NCBI GenBank assembly: GCA_950295325.1
Contig: OX485804.1
Location: 64,200,533 to 64,264,532 of the forward strand
Source: Polytrichum commune
Taxonomy: Eukaryota > Streptophyta > Polytrichopsida > Polytrichales > Polytrichaceae
Direction: 5' to 3'
DNA length: 64,000 nucleotides
Within the stretch, counting starts at the first letter, position 1. The number at the start of each line of letters is the position of its first letter. Shown piece by piece: positions 1-12,600 of this stretch. Both the position numbers and the translations under genes were made by a program. A model generated the notes under the pieces. That model ran no database searches, had not been told where the DNA came from, and saw only the letters and a program-made list of their open reading frames with translations.

Positions 1-2614
1 TCCAAACCAGGGATTTGGCAAGTTTTACTATCCAACTGGAGCCACATATGGTATATGTATTCTCTACCTCTACCTCCCTTGCTTATGCTTTGAAAATACT
101 TGTTGTTTAGATATGTAAAAAAAAAAGAAAAAAGAAAAAACTTTGGCATTTCTTATGAGATGTGAGAGAGGCATGTTGACCTATACGTGGCCAACATTTA
201 TGGGAGAGGATGTGTATAGTTTCAACGACTACGTTAGTAGAGGGGCATCCAGACCGATCGGAGGAATCATCTAAGCAACTAAATCACCTCCTGAGTCACT
301 TGAAAGTTGCAAGTGCTAATCAAGTGACGCCACCCCTGAGCCGATCCAGTGGCCATAATGTATGTGCACTTGGAAGTGCCTATAATAGAGTCCGCATACC
401 ATAGTAGAATGAGCTGCAGTGTCCGAGGCGATTTTTGAGCATCGTCGGTCAAGATTCTAGTGTTTCCAAGTCCAACCGGTTACATGTTGACATCTTTTGA
501 TTTGTAATCTTTAGGTGTTTTGAGGTATATTCCTTAAGTTCCTCTCGAATGATCGGTAATTCTCCTGTAGTCAAACTCAATCAATCGGTTCCTCTGTAGC
601 CCAACGGCCAGTTCTCCATGTCAGTGGAATGAGGTGCAAGAACGCTGTGTTTGGGTGCAGAAGGGGAATGGGTGCTATCAACAGAGCAACCACCTGCAAC
701 AACACCAGCACCAGCAGTTGAAGAAGAAGATGTGGAGAAACCACCTCATGCAGGTCCCATTGCCATGGAACTTGCCGATCTACCGAGACCTAATCGGCAA
801 CGCCATGGGCGAGGCTTCTACAGAATTGGTGCGAATGAGTATATCGGAGACTGGAAAAATGATAGAATGCATGGTCAAGGTGCGTACCTTCCTATGAATC
901 TATTGTATGCGGTTCCACATGAAGTGCATGTTCCTTTGCATACTTTTCACCGCGCGCCCAATCCTGCTCAAGGCGTTATAATGTTCTTGAGCGACCCCAC
1001 TGTTCACTCCCTATTTGATCCTAGTATAGACTTTCTCAAACACTATTGCGCCATAGTGTTTGACGAATGCTCATTTTTGGATCCTTCCTTAGACCTTGGA
1101 GATTCTCTATGTGAACATGCCATTTTGTCATGTAAATAGTGATCGTGTGTCACTGCAACTCGAGTACCAACCATCACTAACACCTAAAACTATAACATAG
1201 CAAAGGCACACATACACAACACACCTCCACATTTTTGCCAAGTGAGAAGGAAGAGAGTCAAACCCTAACAAGGGTTCTAATTCTCTCTTCATATGCACAT
1301 AATGAGTCAAGTTATCTCTCACTCCGCCACGGGAGAATCCAAGAGTGTAAGTAAGGAGAGAAGAACTCAAGATTTTATTGCAACAACATGCAATCTTCAT
1401 CTCACACAAGCTCTCTCCACACACTCACTCACAAGGCTTGATTTGGCAAGAGTGCCAAGCCAAGGAGGAGACTCCTCAATTAGGAGCATCTCTCCAACTC
1501 CTAGGGTTCATCCATCCAACTCTATATGGATGAAACCCCCTGGATGCGGTGTGGATGTTGACGTCGCAAACCGTGACAAATCTTACACTCACAAGTGAAG
1601 CTTTGTGTTTCCAAAAACATTCTCAAGAAACTTCAATGTTATAAGGAGCAAACAAATTTATCCGTATTTTTGTCCGAATTGTGGTTGACTCATAAAGCTC
1701 CGTGACATTGTATTTTGTTCCATCTGTTACGGGGATCGCAATTCCTTACCACCGGTTCTCTTCCACTTGATGGTTTCGTGATCTACTACAATAGTAGATT
1801 CTCACTCCATATTCCTAGAATTTCCACCCGTTTAGTGGAAGAGGACTAATGATAAGGAACCATGAATGTTGTAGTTGTCGCTTGGAGGTAATTGATAGCA
1901 AAGCATGTTGTAGGTTGCTTCAAATATGCAAATGGAGCTTCATATGATGGTCATTGGGAGCAAAACATATATATGGGAGCTGGACTCTACAAGGTTCATC
2001 CAAACTATCCTTGATTCCACGCATTCTTTAGGATTGGTCAAGAATCCTTGTAACTTATGTATGGGTTTGTTAGAAACAATCATTTGCATGCCCTATATAC
2101 ACGTGAATTGTGATACACCATTTATAGTATTTAGTGGCACATACATTATTGATGAAAGGTCTAAACTAGATGCCTATAGAACTAGTAGTAGTGCGTCCGC
2201 TGATTATCAACATGGTGTTATTTGTCAATATAACTATCTCTTAGAAGTGCATAACTATTTATGGTATGATATTTATCGTAACACATTGGAGTGGTAGGTT
2301 GATGATAGGTTGGGTTCTAGTAGGAATTGGTCCTACATGTAGTCCAATTCGTATAGATGTCCACACCACGACACGGCCTATAAGGCTAATCTTGAAGTTT
2401 TTGCAAGTGGGGTCTTAGCATGCAAGATTAAGTTGACCAACAAAATGTTTGTGTTGGAATGCATACGTAGTGGCCAAATGGGGCAACTTATTTTGGTCAA
2501 TGGCGAGACAACAAGATGCATGGTGATGGAACATACATAGACAGAGAGGGGAACTCATGGGCTGGGCAATTCTTCAACGGAACTGGACCTGGTCTTATTT
2601 GTGAAATAAAATAA
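1..2614 (+). CDS. MORN-repeat protein, 3' part of gene (four exons seen)
   Basis: The gene model was assembled by reading splice sites. Exons lie at 1-50 (cut by the window edge), 661-879, 1914-1993 and 2471-2614 (TAA stop). Donors are GTATAT, GTGCGT and GTTCAT, acceptors TGCAG, TGTAG and CGTAG, and phases 1, 1 and 0 agree across every junction. The joined product, about 165 residues, holds four to five MORN units, for example GFGKFYYPTGATYEGEW, EYIGDWKNDRMHGQG, YANGASYDGHWEQN and GATYFGQWRDNKMHGDG. A Pro/Glu-rich linker follows the first unit. It ends GTGPGLICEIK. MORN repeats form beta-hairpin arrays and usually act as membrane-lipid or protein scaffolds, as in plant PIP5K N-termini, or as axonemal parts in ciliated cells (family knowledge). 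There is no kinase domain here, so it is not a PIP5K. The specific role is unknown. The third donor (AAG/GTTCAT) is the weakest splice call. Shadow reading frames inside the introns were discarded. Confidence 0.8.
444..600 (+). repeat. Dispersed repeat F, copy 1 (in MORN intron)
   Basis: This intronic stretch matches 42328-42500 and the reverse complement of 62549-62770. Shared blocks include TCCAACCGGTTACATG, TTGAGGTATATTC and ATGATCGGTAAT. The 62.6 kb copy has clear terminal inverted repeats, so this is probably an older copy of a short non-autonomous DNA element. Confidence 0.55.
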
Positions 2615-3680
2615 TTCATTCAGTTTCGTGTTATTTCATGTTGTGACTCTTTTTGGTCCCAAAGTAGAGTTGACGATTTGCTTACCACATAGTTGGTGCA
2701 TTGGATAAATCAAGAAGGTTCATTCTTACACCTACCTCATATCTCTTTCAATGCATGCCTCAACAGTTTCAAAATTGATTTATGTTTTCTGGCATCTATT
2801 CCTCAATGTTGGATCTTATAAATACTCTTCCACTAGTTGATACCAATAGAAAATGTGGAGCGCTTAGATAACATGCCAAAAGCCCCCGTAACTATGAACA
2901 TAATGATATATTTGGTAATGGAGCATGATTGTTAGCAATAAACCACATGTGGGAGCAATAAACCACATGTGGGAGCAATAAACCACATGTGGGAGCAATG
3001 CTATCTGAAAAGTGGTGGTTCACTTTCCTTTGCAGTCTCTAATTCTGAAAGTGGGATTGGGTTATATATCTTACAAGCCTAAAAGCCTATCCCCCCCCCA
3101 ACATCAACAGTTCATATATTTATTTCCTTCAGATTGGCATCATTAGATTTCCAATGGTCAATGCAACAACGATTTCAATAGGGATGTCGATTATATAGGG
3201 TACGCCAGGTGGGAATTTGGTACAATCTTAGGTGATTGTAAGTTGGAAGGTGGAAGCTCCACTTTGTGCAGATTATGTTCGATGGATACCCGATCCCCAT
3301 CAACAAGTTAGGAAGATTATAACTTTCATTGGTCAATCAATGATTCTGCTGCACCACCATTGATGAAGAGACCTCACAGCTTGTAACTCAAGCTTAAATA
3401 TCAAAACAAGAAGAAACGAACAATTCCAAGAAAATTGTGCCATTTATTCAGAAAACTGGCTTTCAGGCATAAATAACACGTATTCTAGTTTTTTGTATTT
3501 CAGTAAAAATATTGTACAGAAAATTTGCAAAAAACTGGTCAGAACGGATGAGGGATCTATCCAAAAACTGGACGTTACCAAACAATCTGGAATCTCCAAC
3601 AGCTAATCATCATACAGAGGAAATGGAAAATGTGAGAGAATGTGGTATTCTCAAAATTTCGCAGATTGAGATTGCAGGTC
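2615..3680. other. Intergenic region between two convergent genes
   Basis: This is the space between the MORN stop codon and the PGI stop codon, so it holds the 3' UTRs of both genes. Apart from the 20-bp minisatellite at 2935-3000 I see no gene in it. The open frame around 3512-3802 on the plus strand mostly overlies the PGI last exon and is a shadow. Confidence 0.6.
2935..3000 (+). repeat. 20-bp minisatellite, 3.3 copies
   Basis: The unit GCAATAAACCACATGTGGGA repeats three times without a change and is followed by a partial fourth copy. Each unit contains the palindrome CCACATGTGG. It lies in the probable 3' flank of the MORN gene. Confidence 0.95.
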
Positions 3681-6600
3681 TTACTCTTCGTCGTACAAAT
3701 CCTCCACAAAACACTCCCCTGTATAGACAGTGGCACTTCTTGGGGTTCCACAATTCCCTTCGGCAAAAACAGCTCGGTCATTTGCTGCCATATGTGAGAT
3801 AATCTTGTAGATCATCTCCACCTGCAATAGTTCAGTAGTAGAGATGAGAAACAAAACAAACAAAAAATAGAGGATCTTATGTATATAATCACAACCATGA
3901 CCCAAAATGGCATCAGAGACCCCAATAGGTCTGGTGGACTCCAATTAGAATGAATCAGCCCTCCACCTTGTAGAAGACTTGTTTTTAATAGAGCCCCTTT
4001 ATCCACAATATATGAGTTTACATAGACGCCACGAACCCCAAGCCACATTATTTATCAAAATACTAAGTACATATTTGCATCCAAGGACACCCAGGTTGTG
4101 TATTTGAACCCAATTCTTCAATATCATTAAGCAATTCAACCAATTTGAAAGGTACAATTTCAAAATGAGTTAATTTTAGATAGGGTCTATATTGCAACAA
4201 TTAGCTTAAAATGGAAATATGTAGCTGATACACACGTTTCTGTGTAGTGAGAGGCCCAATATGGGTCTCTCACATGCCTAGGGGTCAATCTCTATATTCC
4301 TAACAAGCCAAAAAGTTGTTGCTCATGGTTGTGGTAATGCTACTTTTCCCAACCATATGGATGTAGTCTAAAACTTTGCATTTATAACTTTCTCTTGTAT
4401 GTAAACTTGATATAAGGTCTGGAATTCATTATTTATAATAAATACATTATTTGAGCTGGACCCTCTCAGGCAATTAGGACTAAACAGTAAAGGAAATAGG
4501 AAAGGTCAAGATTCAGTACCTGCTCAGGAACCTTACAACGCTTTGCAATCTCCTCACAAGTAAGGGCCTCCACTGGGTCTTTACAGCTGCACATGCAATA
4601 CCGACGTTGAATCTGTTTGTCTTTTGTCTCGGATGTTTGTAAAAGAGAAGAGATGGCTTATAGGGACAATCATGGTATTGCTTCCTCTTCCAGTTAGTCT
4701 GATTCTATATGTAATTTGGAAATGGACATCACCAGCATCAGAAGGACCTTGAAGACTTGAGACTACTGCTTGCTTTCAAAGGTTACTACTCCCTTGCACT
4801 GGCAAGGACAAGCCGACCCGCATCTAATCTCCCCAAAGGGTCCCCCCACCTGGTTGGTTAAAAATATCCAATTCACCTGATGCTCCCACTGTGATTGGGT
4901 GGACCATAGTGGAAGGGTGCACCAAAAATCCATTACTAGGAAGGTCATCCATCTGAACCCAATTCTGGCCTTAAACCCTAAGTGTCTAGGAGGCCCAATC
5001 TGGGCATTTGCATGTGCAAAAACATGTGTTTGAGCTATGTATTTACATTTTTAGCTAATTCGAGTGCACTTTTTAAATCGGTTGAATACCTTAATGCTAT
5101 TGAAGATTTGGGGTTCAAATACACAGCATGGGTGCCCTTGGATGCAAACACATACATAGCCATTTCGTGTATAATACTTAGTGTAGGCCACATGTGAATA
5201 TATTTTTATTTTCTCCTTGACAAAATATAACATTAAAATAAAGTTTCAAACCCATAAATATAATGAATCTGATATTTAGACTTGGTGAAGACTTGTAGAA
5301 ATTGTATATATAACTATATATTGAGGCCCCCTATGTCCTTTAAGGGTTAGCCTTGGAGTTCCCCTGGGATCCGGGTTAAGGCCTTCAGTTTAAGCCACCC
5401 CAGATGCTTGTACTATCAATCTACAAACATCACATCCTGTTCAAGTAGACCAGGAACTTCAGGACAAGTCATTGTTTATCAATCGAAGGGCTCCATTGAT
5501 ATACATACTGATTGATCGGACGATGATCTGTAATTTTATTCACTCTCAATCCAAGAAATAGCAGAAATATTTCCAATCAATTATGTAAACAAGAGCACAT
5601 ATCAATTCCTATTCTCTTAGCAGAGATCATAGTGCCACTCATACACACCTGGCTTCATTGAGCACAAACTGGACTCTCTTTTGTAAGGCGAGCACTTCAG
5701 CAGCCGCCTTCTTACCGGCCTCCACACCTACAAGCAGGTTAAAAAATTCCCGATAGTGAACAGATAAATCAAGACCACAAAAAACAGATTCTTGTAAATA
5801 TTTTTAGATTAGAAGCTACAAGAAACTACATCCCAAACTTCCAAAGAGCAGTTTGATACAGTTCAATGACACAAAAGTAGTAGGCAGTTCCCTCCTGAGA
5901 CTATTTTGTATTCTCCAGTGAGGGTGCTCTTTAGCAAATCTGTTCATTTGACCAAGATAAGAGGTTTATGAGACTCAGTCCTCCCCAATAAGGCAATTGT
6001 AGATAGTATTGTTACTCCAAGCCCCAGTTATCTTTCATTTTATAGATAGTAACTTTAATTTCAAGATGGACCCTCTGTCACCCTAGAATGAAAAAAATTG
6101 ATGGGTTAAGTTTCTCTAAATTTTTTTTTAGGTTTCATGGAGTGCACAACCTAAATATGTCACAAAGAATTGTAGAGGAGCAGGAACTGGAGATTTTGCT
6201 AAAACTTCTTAACCATCATGGGCCTCAAGGGTGTTATATGGAGGGGTTTAATATTGCTTCTTGATAAATTTTGTTGAAAGTATCAGAAGTGACCATATCT
6301 AAAATTAGAACATTTATCACATGCATTGTTTCAATCAGGACATACATTTATCTATCTATCTTTATATATATAATGAATTCTAGGGAGATTTGAGCTTATA
6401 TAAACAACCTGACTCAAATATATATTCTGTGTAACTAATCACTGTTGTCAAGTATTATTATTTCTTGATCAAGATTATGATATATATGGATTCAATACCA
6501 TAGACTAAAAAAAAATGTCCTTTGAGCACTTGTTGGGTTCTCATAAATATTGTCACATATCTCGTATAAACAAACCATTGGTCAAAACACCATTTAGAGA

Positions 6601-9600
6601 AGCCAGACAGACTGATTGGTACCTGGTTGATGATAGGCATTGATGTGGATAAGACTTGCGTATAGCCCGACCGCACGCTCATACAGAGCTATCATGGCCC
6701 CAACAGATTTGGGTGTCACCTCCTCGACTGTCAACGTGATAGACTCTCTCTTGTTTGAGTATAGTGCAGACCTTGTGCCCTTAAAAAACCAAATCCAGGC
6801 AGACAGGGAAGATGTTAGACAGGATGATGACGGATAATAAACATCAATAAATCTCAAACTTACATGTAATTGAACTTTACTTTGAAATATATCTGAAATA
6901 TAAATTTAACTTATATTTCAGTAAAAGAAATCTTATTTGGACTATTGAATTGGACTATGTATATGATTACCAAAAACTTCAGATGAAAATTACATCGAAC
7001 GCATGTAAATTTGAGTACAGTGATGTTTTGCGCAAAGTCTTTAAAGAGGGACAAAACTGTGGGTTTTTAGGGGATTTTTTATTCAAAGCTCATTCACTTG
7101 CCTTATGTCGGAGCCTAATTTTGAAAGACATTTGAAACTCCTTTTTCAATCCCTTCCAATCCCAAAAACTTAAGAGAGGAAATCTAAATGGTGTTTGCCC
7201 ATGGGACCCACCATCCTTAATCCTGGATTGGCCTATGCAAGGCTAGCTTGGCCCACCCACCCTAGTATGACAAGCTAGAAAGCTGGTTTTGTAAGCCTGA
7301 CACTCTTTTAGCATGTCAATCTAAGCCTTAAGAAAGCTTGGGTGACTTACCAATACATTCTCAAACTCACCTCTATTTTTCTTTCTTTTTCTGGAGACAG
7401 AAGCACAACAAGCCAGCGGCAAGACAAACCCACTTTTTAGCCAACTCACCTGGAACTTGATCCCAAGACTTTACTCTAATATATCTGAAACTTGGGTTTT
7501 GACCAAGACAACTCAACAGTGAAGAGTCAGAAAGTATGTGCGTAAAATCTTTTGGAAGTGATTCCAACATACCTGAAGCATTCCAAATAAGTAGTCACCG
7601 CATGTGACTCCTGGCTCCAATTCCCAGTCCTGACCAGGAGGTCTATCTCGTAGGACTTCGATGAAAGTGGCAAAAAAGTTGGGTACGCCATCTCTTAGTT
7701 GTTGAATGTACCTGGAAAAGTCACCGATCCCATCAGCCTTGTCTACAGTGTCCTCTTTATCAAACTAAATCTGAGTTGTTGCATTTCCAATCAATTTCTT
7801 GATATTCACTCACTCTCCATTCCAATCTTTGTAGAGACTCATTAACAACCAGTTATCAGCAATGGTGATGAGCACTTACATTGAACCATCTGTATTACTT
7901 CAGGGATATATTTGAGGGAATCGTGAGTTCTATTTTGCTTATGAAAAATAGAGCTGCAATTACAATGAGCCAAGAGACTTCCTCAAAGATTCTTCACAAA
8001 CTATCCAGGATTTTCAGCTAAGAACAATTACCAAACATTGTGGAATGGGAGAGTATCAACTTACGCATGTTGATCAGTGCTTCCTTTGTTCCCATAAACA
8101 GACAGTCCTTGATTCACCTGCAACCAGCCATGTTCATCTCATGAAAAGAAAGGACATTTACCCTACACACATCCAACCTATAGATAGAGGGAAAAATGCC
8201 TTATAGAATAGCAAAGAAGACTTGGGTGACATAAAAATGTCAACTTTATGTATACAGCAACACCAATATGTGCTTTCACCGCTTTTGCAAATTCTGTTTG
8301 ACAACATGATCGAATATTCTCTATTATGCTTACCTTCTGCATTCAAAGGTTTGCTCATCAATCAACTTACAAGTAAAAGATGTAAATTAGAAGTCAAATA
8401 CCTTATTCCCATCCAAGTCGAATTCCTTGCCTATAGATTCCATCACAAGCTGCTGCAAGTACCGGCTGAACAACAACAAACTGTCTTTGTACGGTAGCAC
8501 CACCATATCCTGGAAAATAGGTTCAACAAGAAGCAAATCTTTTAGGTGAGATAGTAGATGATGCAACTGCAATATTATCTGGAACTACATAACATAAGAG
8601 AGTAACCTCTCTACCCTACTCTTGCACTCATTTCCACAAATCATCAAATTAAATAACATCGTATCAATCTGCACATTATGTGCATCCTCACTAACTGAAA
8701 AATACACTGAATGCTAGAAAAATATGCAAGTTACTCCCACAACAATCTTGATTGCACTTTGACAAGGAATATCACCTTGGCTCCAACGCCACCAGTGGCC
8801 CAGTACCAGCTCAAAGCCAGAAGTGCAGCTGGATTTTTTTTAACCTGGCATTTCATAATTGAAGATGTCTTAGAATCTAAGGGTTATGTTGAAAATGAGA
8901 CCATTCTAAACCTTAAAGAACCAAGTGGTCAAGTCCTTTGATAATACAATGATGATACACAACTTGGTTTATATTTTCTTAAGGTTATATCTCTGTCAAA
9001 AGTAAGGCAGATCAAGAAATGGCACTTCGAAATACTAAATGCAGAAGGAGCGCAGCTGGGGACAGAGAAGGAGCTGATGATGGTTTTGGTTCACTATCCT
9101 CACAAATCCTGAATATGTACTGGATTGGAGATTATTTAAATTCTACTTGAAACTTCCATATCCACCAAAATAACATAAGAGAATTCTAGGGATCCAGGCT
9201 GACAGCATCTAAATAGAATATAATGATTTGTGGAAGACAGCCAAGTACAAGCATGGGATGTTATAAAATCTGGAATTTGTAAAAACAAATGTAGAATTAC
9301 AGCCTCCCCTTAGTTATAACCAATCATTGTTATCTTCCTTCCTGCGAGCATATGCAATACTTCTCGGGTTGCCACTTGCAGAGATCCTCATGATATTCTA
9401 TTTTAAAAGGTTTGTTGGACTTTAGAAAAACCTTAAACTGCAACAGTCTAGCTGTTGGCATTTTGATCCTTTCTTATGTTTTAAGAACTTCATATTGTCC
9501 AACTTTACACCAGCTGTAAAGAACTGCTGTGGTCATAAAGGAGTTGCTCTCAACTTGCTGTTGGATTGAATATTGAAACAATAGCTTAGGTGGACGTCAA

Positions 9601-12600
9601 ATCTTATATCACAATTCTACCTGTACTCTGCAGAGTTGACCTGTGTAATTGCATTTTGCATTGAGGTAAAGGTTGTCTGAATCTGTTCAATCCATGATAT
9701 TACATTCAGCTTAGCAGTGGCCAAATAATGTGATTAAAGAATTCCAAAGACCATATTGCTAACATCCAGAGTTAGAGTACTCCTAGAGCAATCCAATGGG
9801 AAAATATTGGTTGATCCTGTAAGTACGAAAGTGAGGATTCAGAATATACACTAACCGATGGGTTTCTGGTGGTTTCGTCCATGGCAGCAGCACCAGCCAG
9901 CATTTCACGAATATCAATACCCTGGTCACCAAAAGTGTAGCTTCTAGTGATGAGTTCTGAGACAAAAGGATCAAGACATAATCCTATGTGCCACTCATAA
10001 ACAAATGCTTCTCTTGTGCCATGCAAAATAGAACGACTGTAAGTTAGAGAAAAAAAAAGGCTCACTTGTAAGGCAGCTGGGAGTAATCCAACAGCCGACA
10101 TCTCAGATGTGCGGCCTCCCACCCAATCAAACATGGGGAACCTTGCCAACCAGCCTTCTATCTTTGCAGTTTCATCCAGCAACGATCCTTCTTGAGTGAT
10201 AGCCACACCCTGAAATTTTGAAGGAGCTAAGAAAACTGATATTTCAAATTCACAAGGATGTCGACTATAGCTCAAGCTTCTTTCCTTTCTGAGCAGGTCT
10301 TTCAAGTTTTTCTACATCTGGGTCACAGATATAACGACCAGTAGAACTGCACTTGATTGTTTTCCAGATCACATAGTGTCTCAACCAGAAATTTACAATT
10401 CAACTCTTTGTGCATCAGATTGACATTCCTCCCTACTGCTCCAAGGTTTCCAGACAATTATTGGACAATTATCAGTACCTGTTTGGCAAAGTCAAGACCC
10501 TTATCCCGAAATGCCTTCTGCACTTCCAGCAATCCATTGCGGGTTTCTGGAGTTCCCCCACTCTACAAAGTCCACTGAGATAGCAGATAAGTTATCTTCG
10601 AAGAAAGCTAAGTATCCGCTTACTTTGCAAGTTCTTGCAATATCCAGTTGAAATAGAAGAGGAAGAGATATGTAGAAATATAATGTAACTAAGAAAGGAA
10701 GAATAAAGCAAGACACTTAAGTATGTGGACTTAAAAAAACCACAACAAATACTATACCATGTTCAGCAAGGCTGTGATAACTTTATAGTCTCTGCTCGAC
10801 GACTCTGTTCTGAAATAGTTGCTGTCAAACTAATGCACACAAAATAGGAAGAGCCAACAAAAAAAAAAAGTTCTTTTTGCGCAGTGCAGACCTTTGAAAT
10901 GACAACAACAAGGGTCGAAGAAAGCTCTGGACCCAGCTGGGCAATTTGATGATCAATTCCAGCAGGATCTGTGTTGTCAATGAAGCGCAACTGCAGCAGT
11001 ATAAAGAAAGGCAAACTTGGAACATAAGAACTTCCATTGCATAGAATCCATCAATATAAATGAAAGCAAGCAATGTAGGCACATCTTTTCAGACCTGTTT
11101 TTCAATACAATAGAGGTATCCTTTAACTCGACATGGCTTTTGATCAGGAGTCGGTTGGTTTGCATACAACACCTCCCATGTTTAGTAAGTTTTTGGTGCA
11201 CACATGGAGGTAGTGTGGAGGTTTGAGCAAAGAGCATTCTATGCAGGTTTGTTGAGAGCCAGACTTGTTTTGGCATGCAAAGAGGTGCTAAAATAAGTTT
11301 GGCCCTCAATGAACTGAAGTAGGTTGCTCTTCATTCAAATGAATACACTACTTCGAGCATGCACTTCAAGTGGAAAGAACTTATTGATATTGTATGCATA
11401 ACAACCAACAGAAAATCAGAACGGACCAACTCCCAGTGAAAGTCCCATTGAGTTAAACAAGAACTCTAATTACTCTATAAAATCACAGTTTGCAAGTGAA
11501 AATTTGGCTGCCTGTTTACCTTTAGGGGAGGATTATCCGGTGCCAATGCTTCAGCAACAAATTGAGGACCGAGAGCAGATCCTCCAATACCCACTGAGAG
11601 GACTGAGGTGAACCGATCCATTGGGCAGGGAGGTGGCTTGATCTGAGAGGGAAACCCCAAGTAAGTCCCCACGCAAATAAACATAGGAGAAGACAACAAC
11701 ACAAGAAAAGAAAAGAAAGGCTTCAGCTAATGCTGTGACCCTGCACAGACTGCTAAAATTTTCAGAAGAAGCAGCTCTTGGCAAGGATCAACACAACCAT
11801 GGACAGTGTGATTGGGCTTTCTGAAGTAGTTTGCACATCAGAGTTACTCTCTAACTCAGATCGCATGTTCTACTTCTATATCGGTTCATGGAGGGTCAAA
11901 ATTATTTTGGTATGCCAAGAGATGATAAATTGAATTTGACCCTCACTGAACCAAAATAGGCTGCTCTACATTCAGAATGAAACACTACCTCCGAGGATGC
12001 GCCACAACTGGGAATAGATAATATGATTTTGTATGCAAACCAACCTGTGGAGAATCATAACTCTTATCATTCATGAATTAATACAAAATTGTAAGAATCC
12101 TGTAAAATGCTGGGTACCTTCCCATTGACAACACCTTTGGCAAAGGCCATCACATCCTCAAAAGTTCTGGCGACCAGGTTCTGGAGGAACGGAGTTGGGG
12201 CAAGCTCAGGCTTCCGGAGCCAGTAATGACCCACCATACGACCCTCATCTGGATTCGCAATGGAGCCTCCTTCAAGCTCAGCCATCGCCTTGAACGCATG
12301 CTCAAACCGTGGCTGCATGGAATCATAAAACTCGTCCGTGAATCCAATTCGGCTCACATCCAAAGAGAGACCCAGCTCCTTGTCCTCATATAACCAATGC
12401 ACATACCTCTCCCACAGCGCAATTGGGTCTGTCTCCAATTCGGGTTCCGCCCTTGTTGATGTCTCCGTGGTCACCACATCGGTCGACACAGCACCAAGTC
12501 TCGTTGGCGCCATAGATCCGGAAACCGGGATCGATGACATTGCATTCCTCGCAACCTGAGCCCGGAGAAAAGGATAAGCTCACATTCTTGAAAATTGCAA

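Noticed and set aside
2935-3000. CRISPR-like direct repeat
   Set aside because: The units are contiguous with no spacers and the DNA is plant nuclear. It is a minisatellite.
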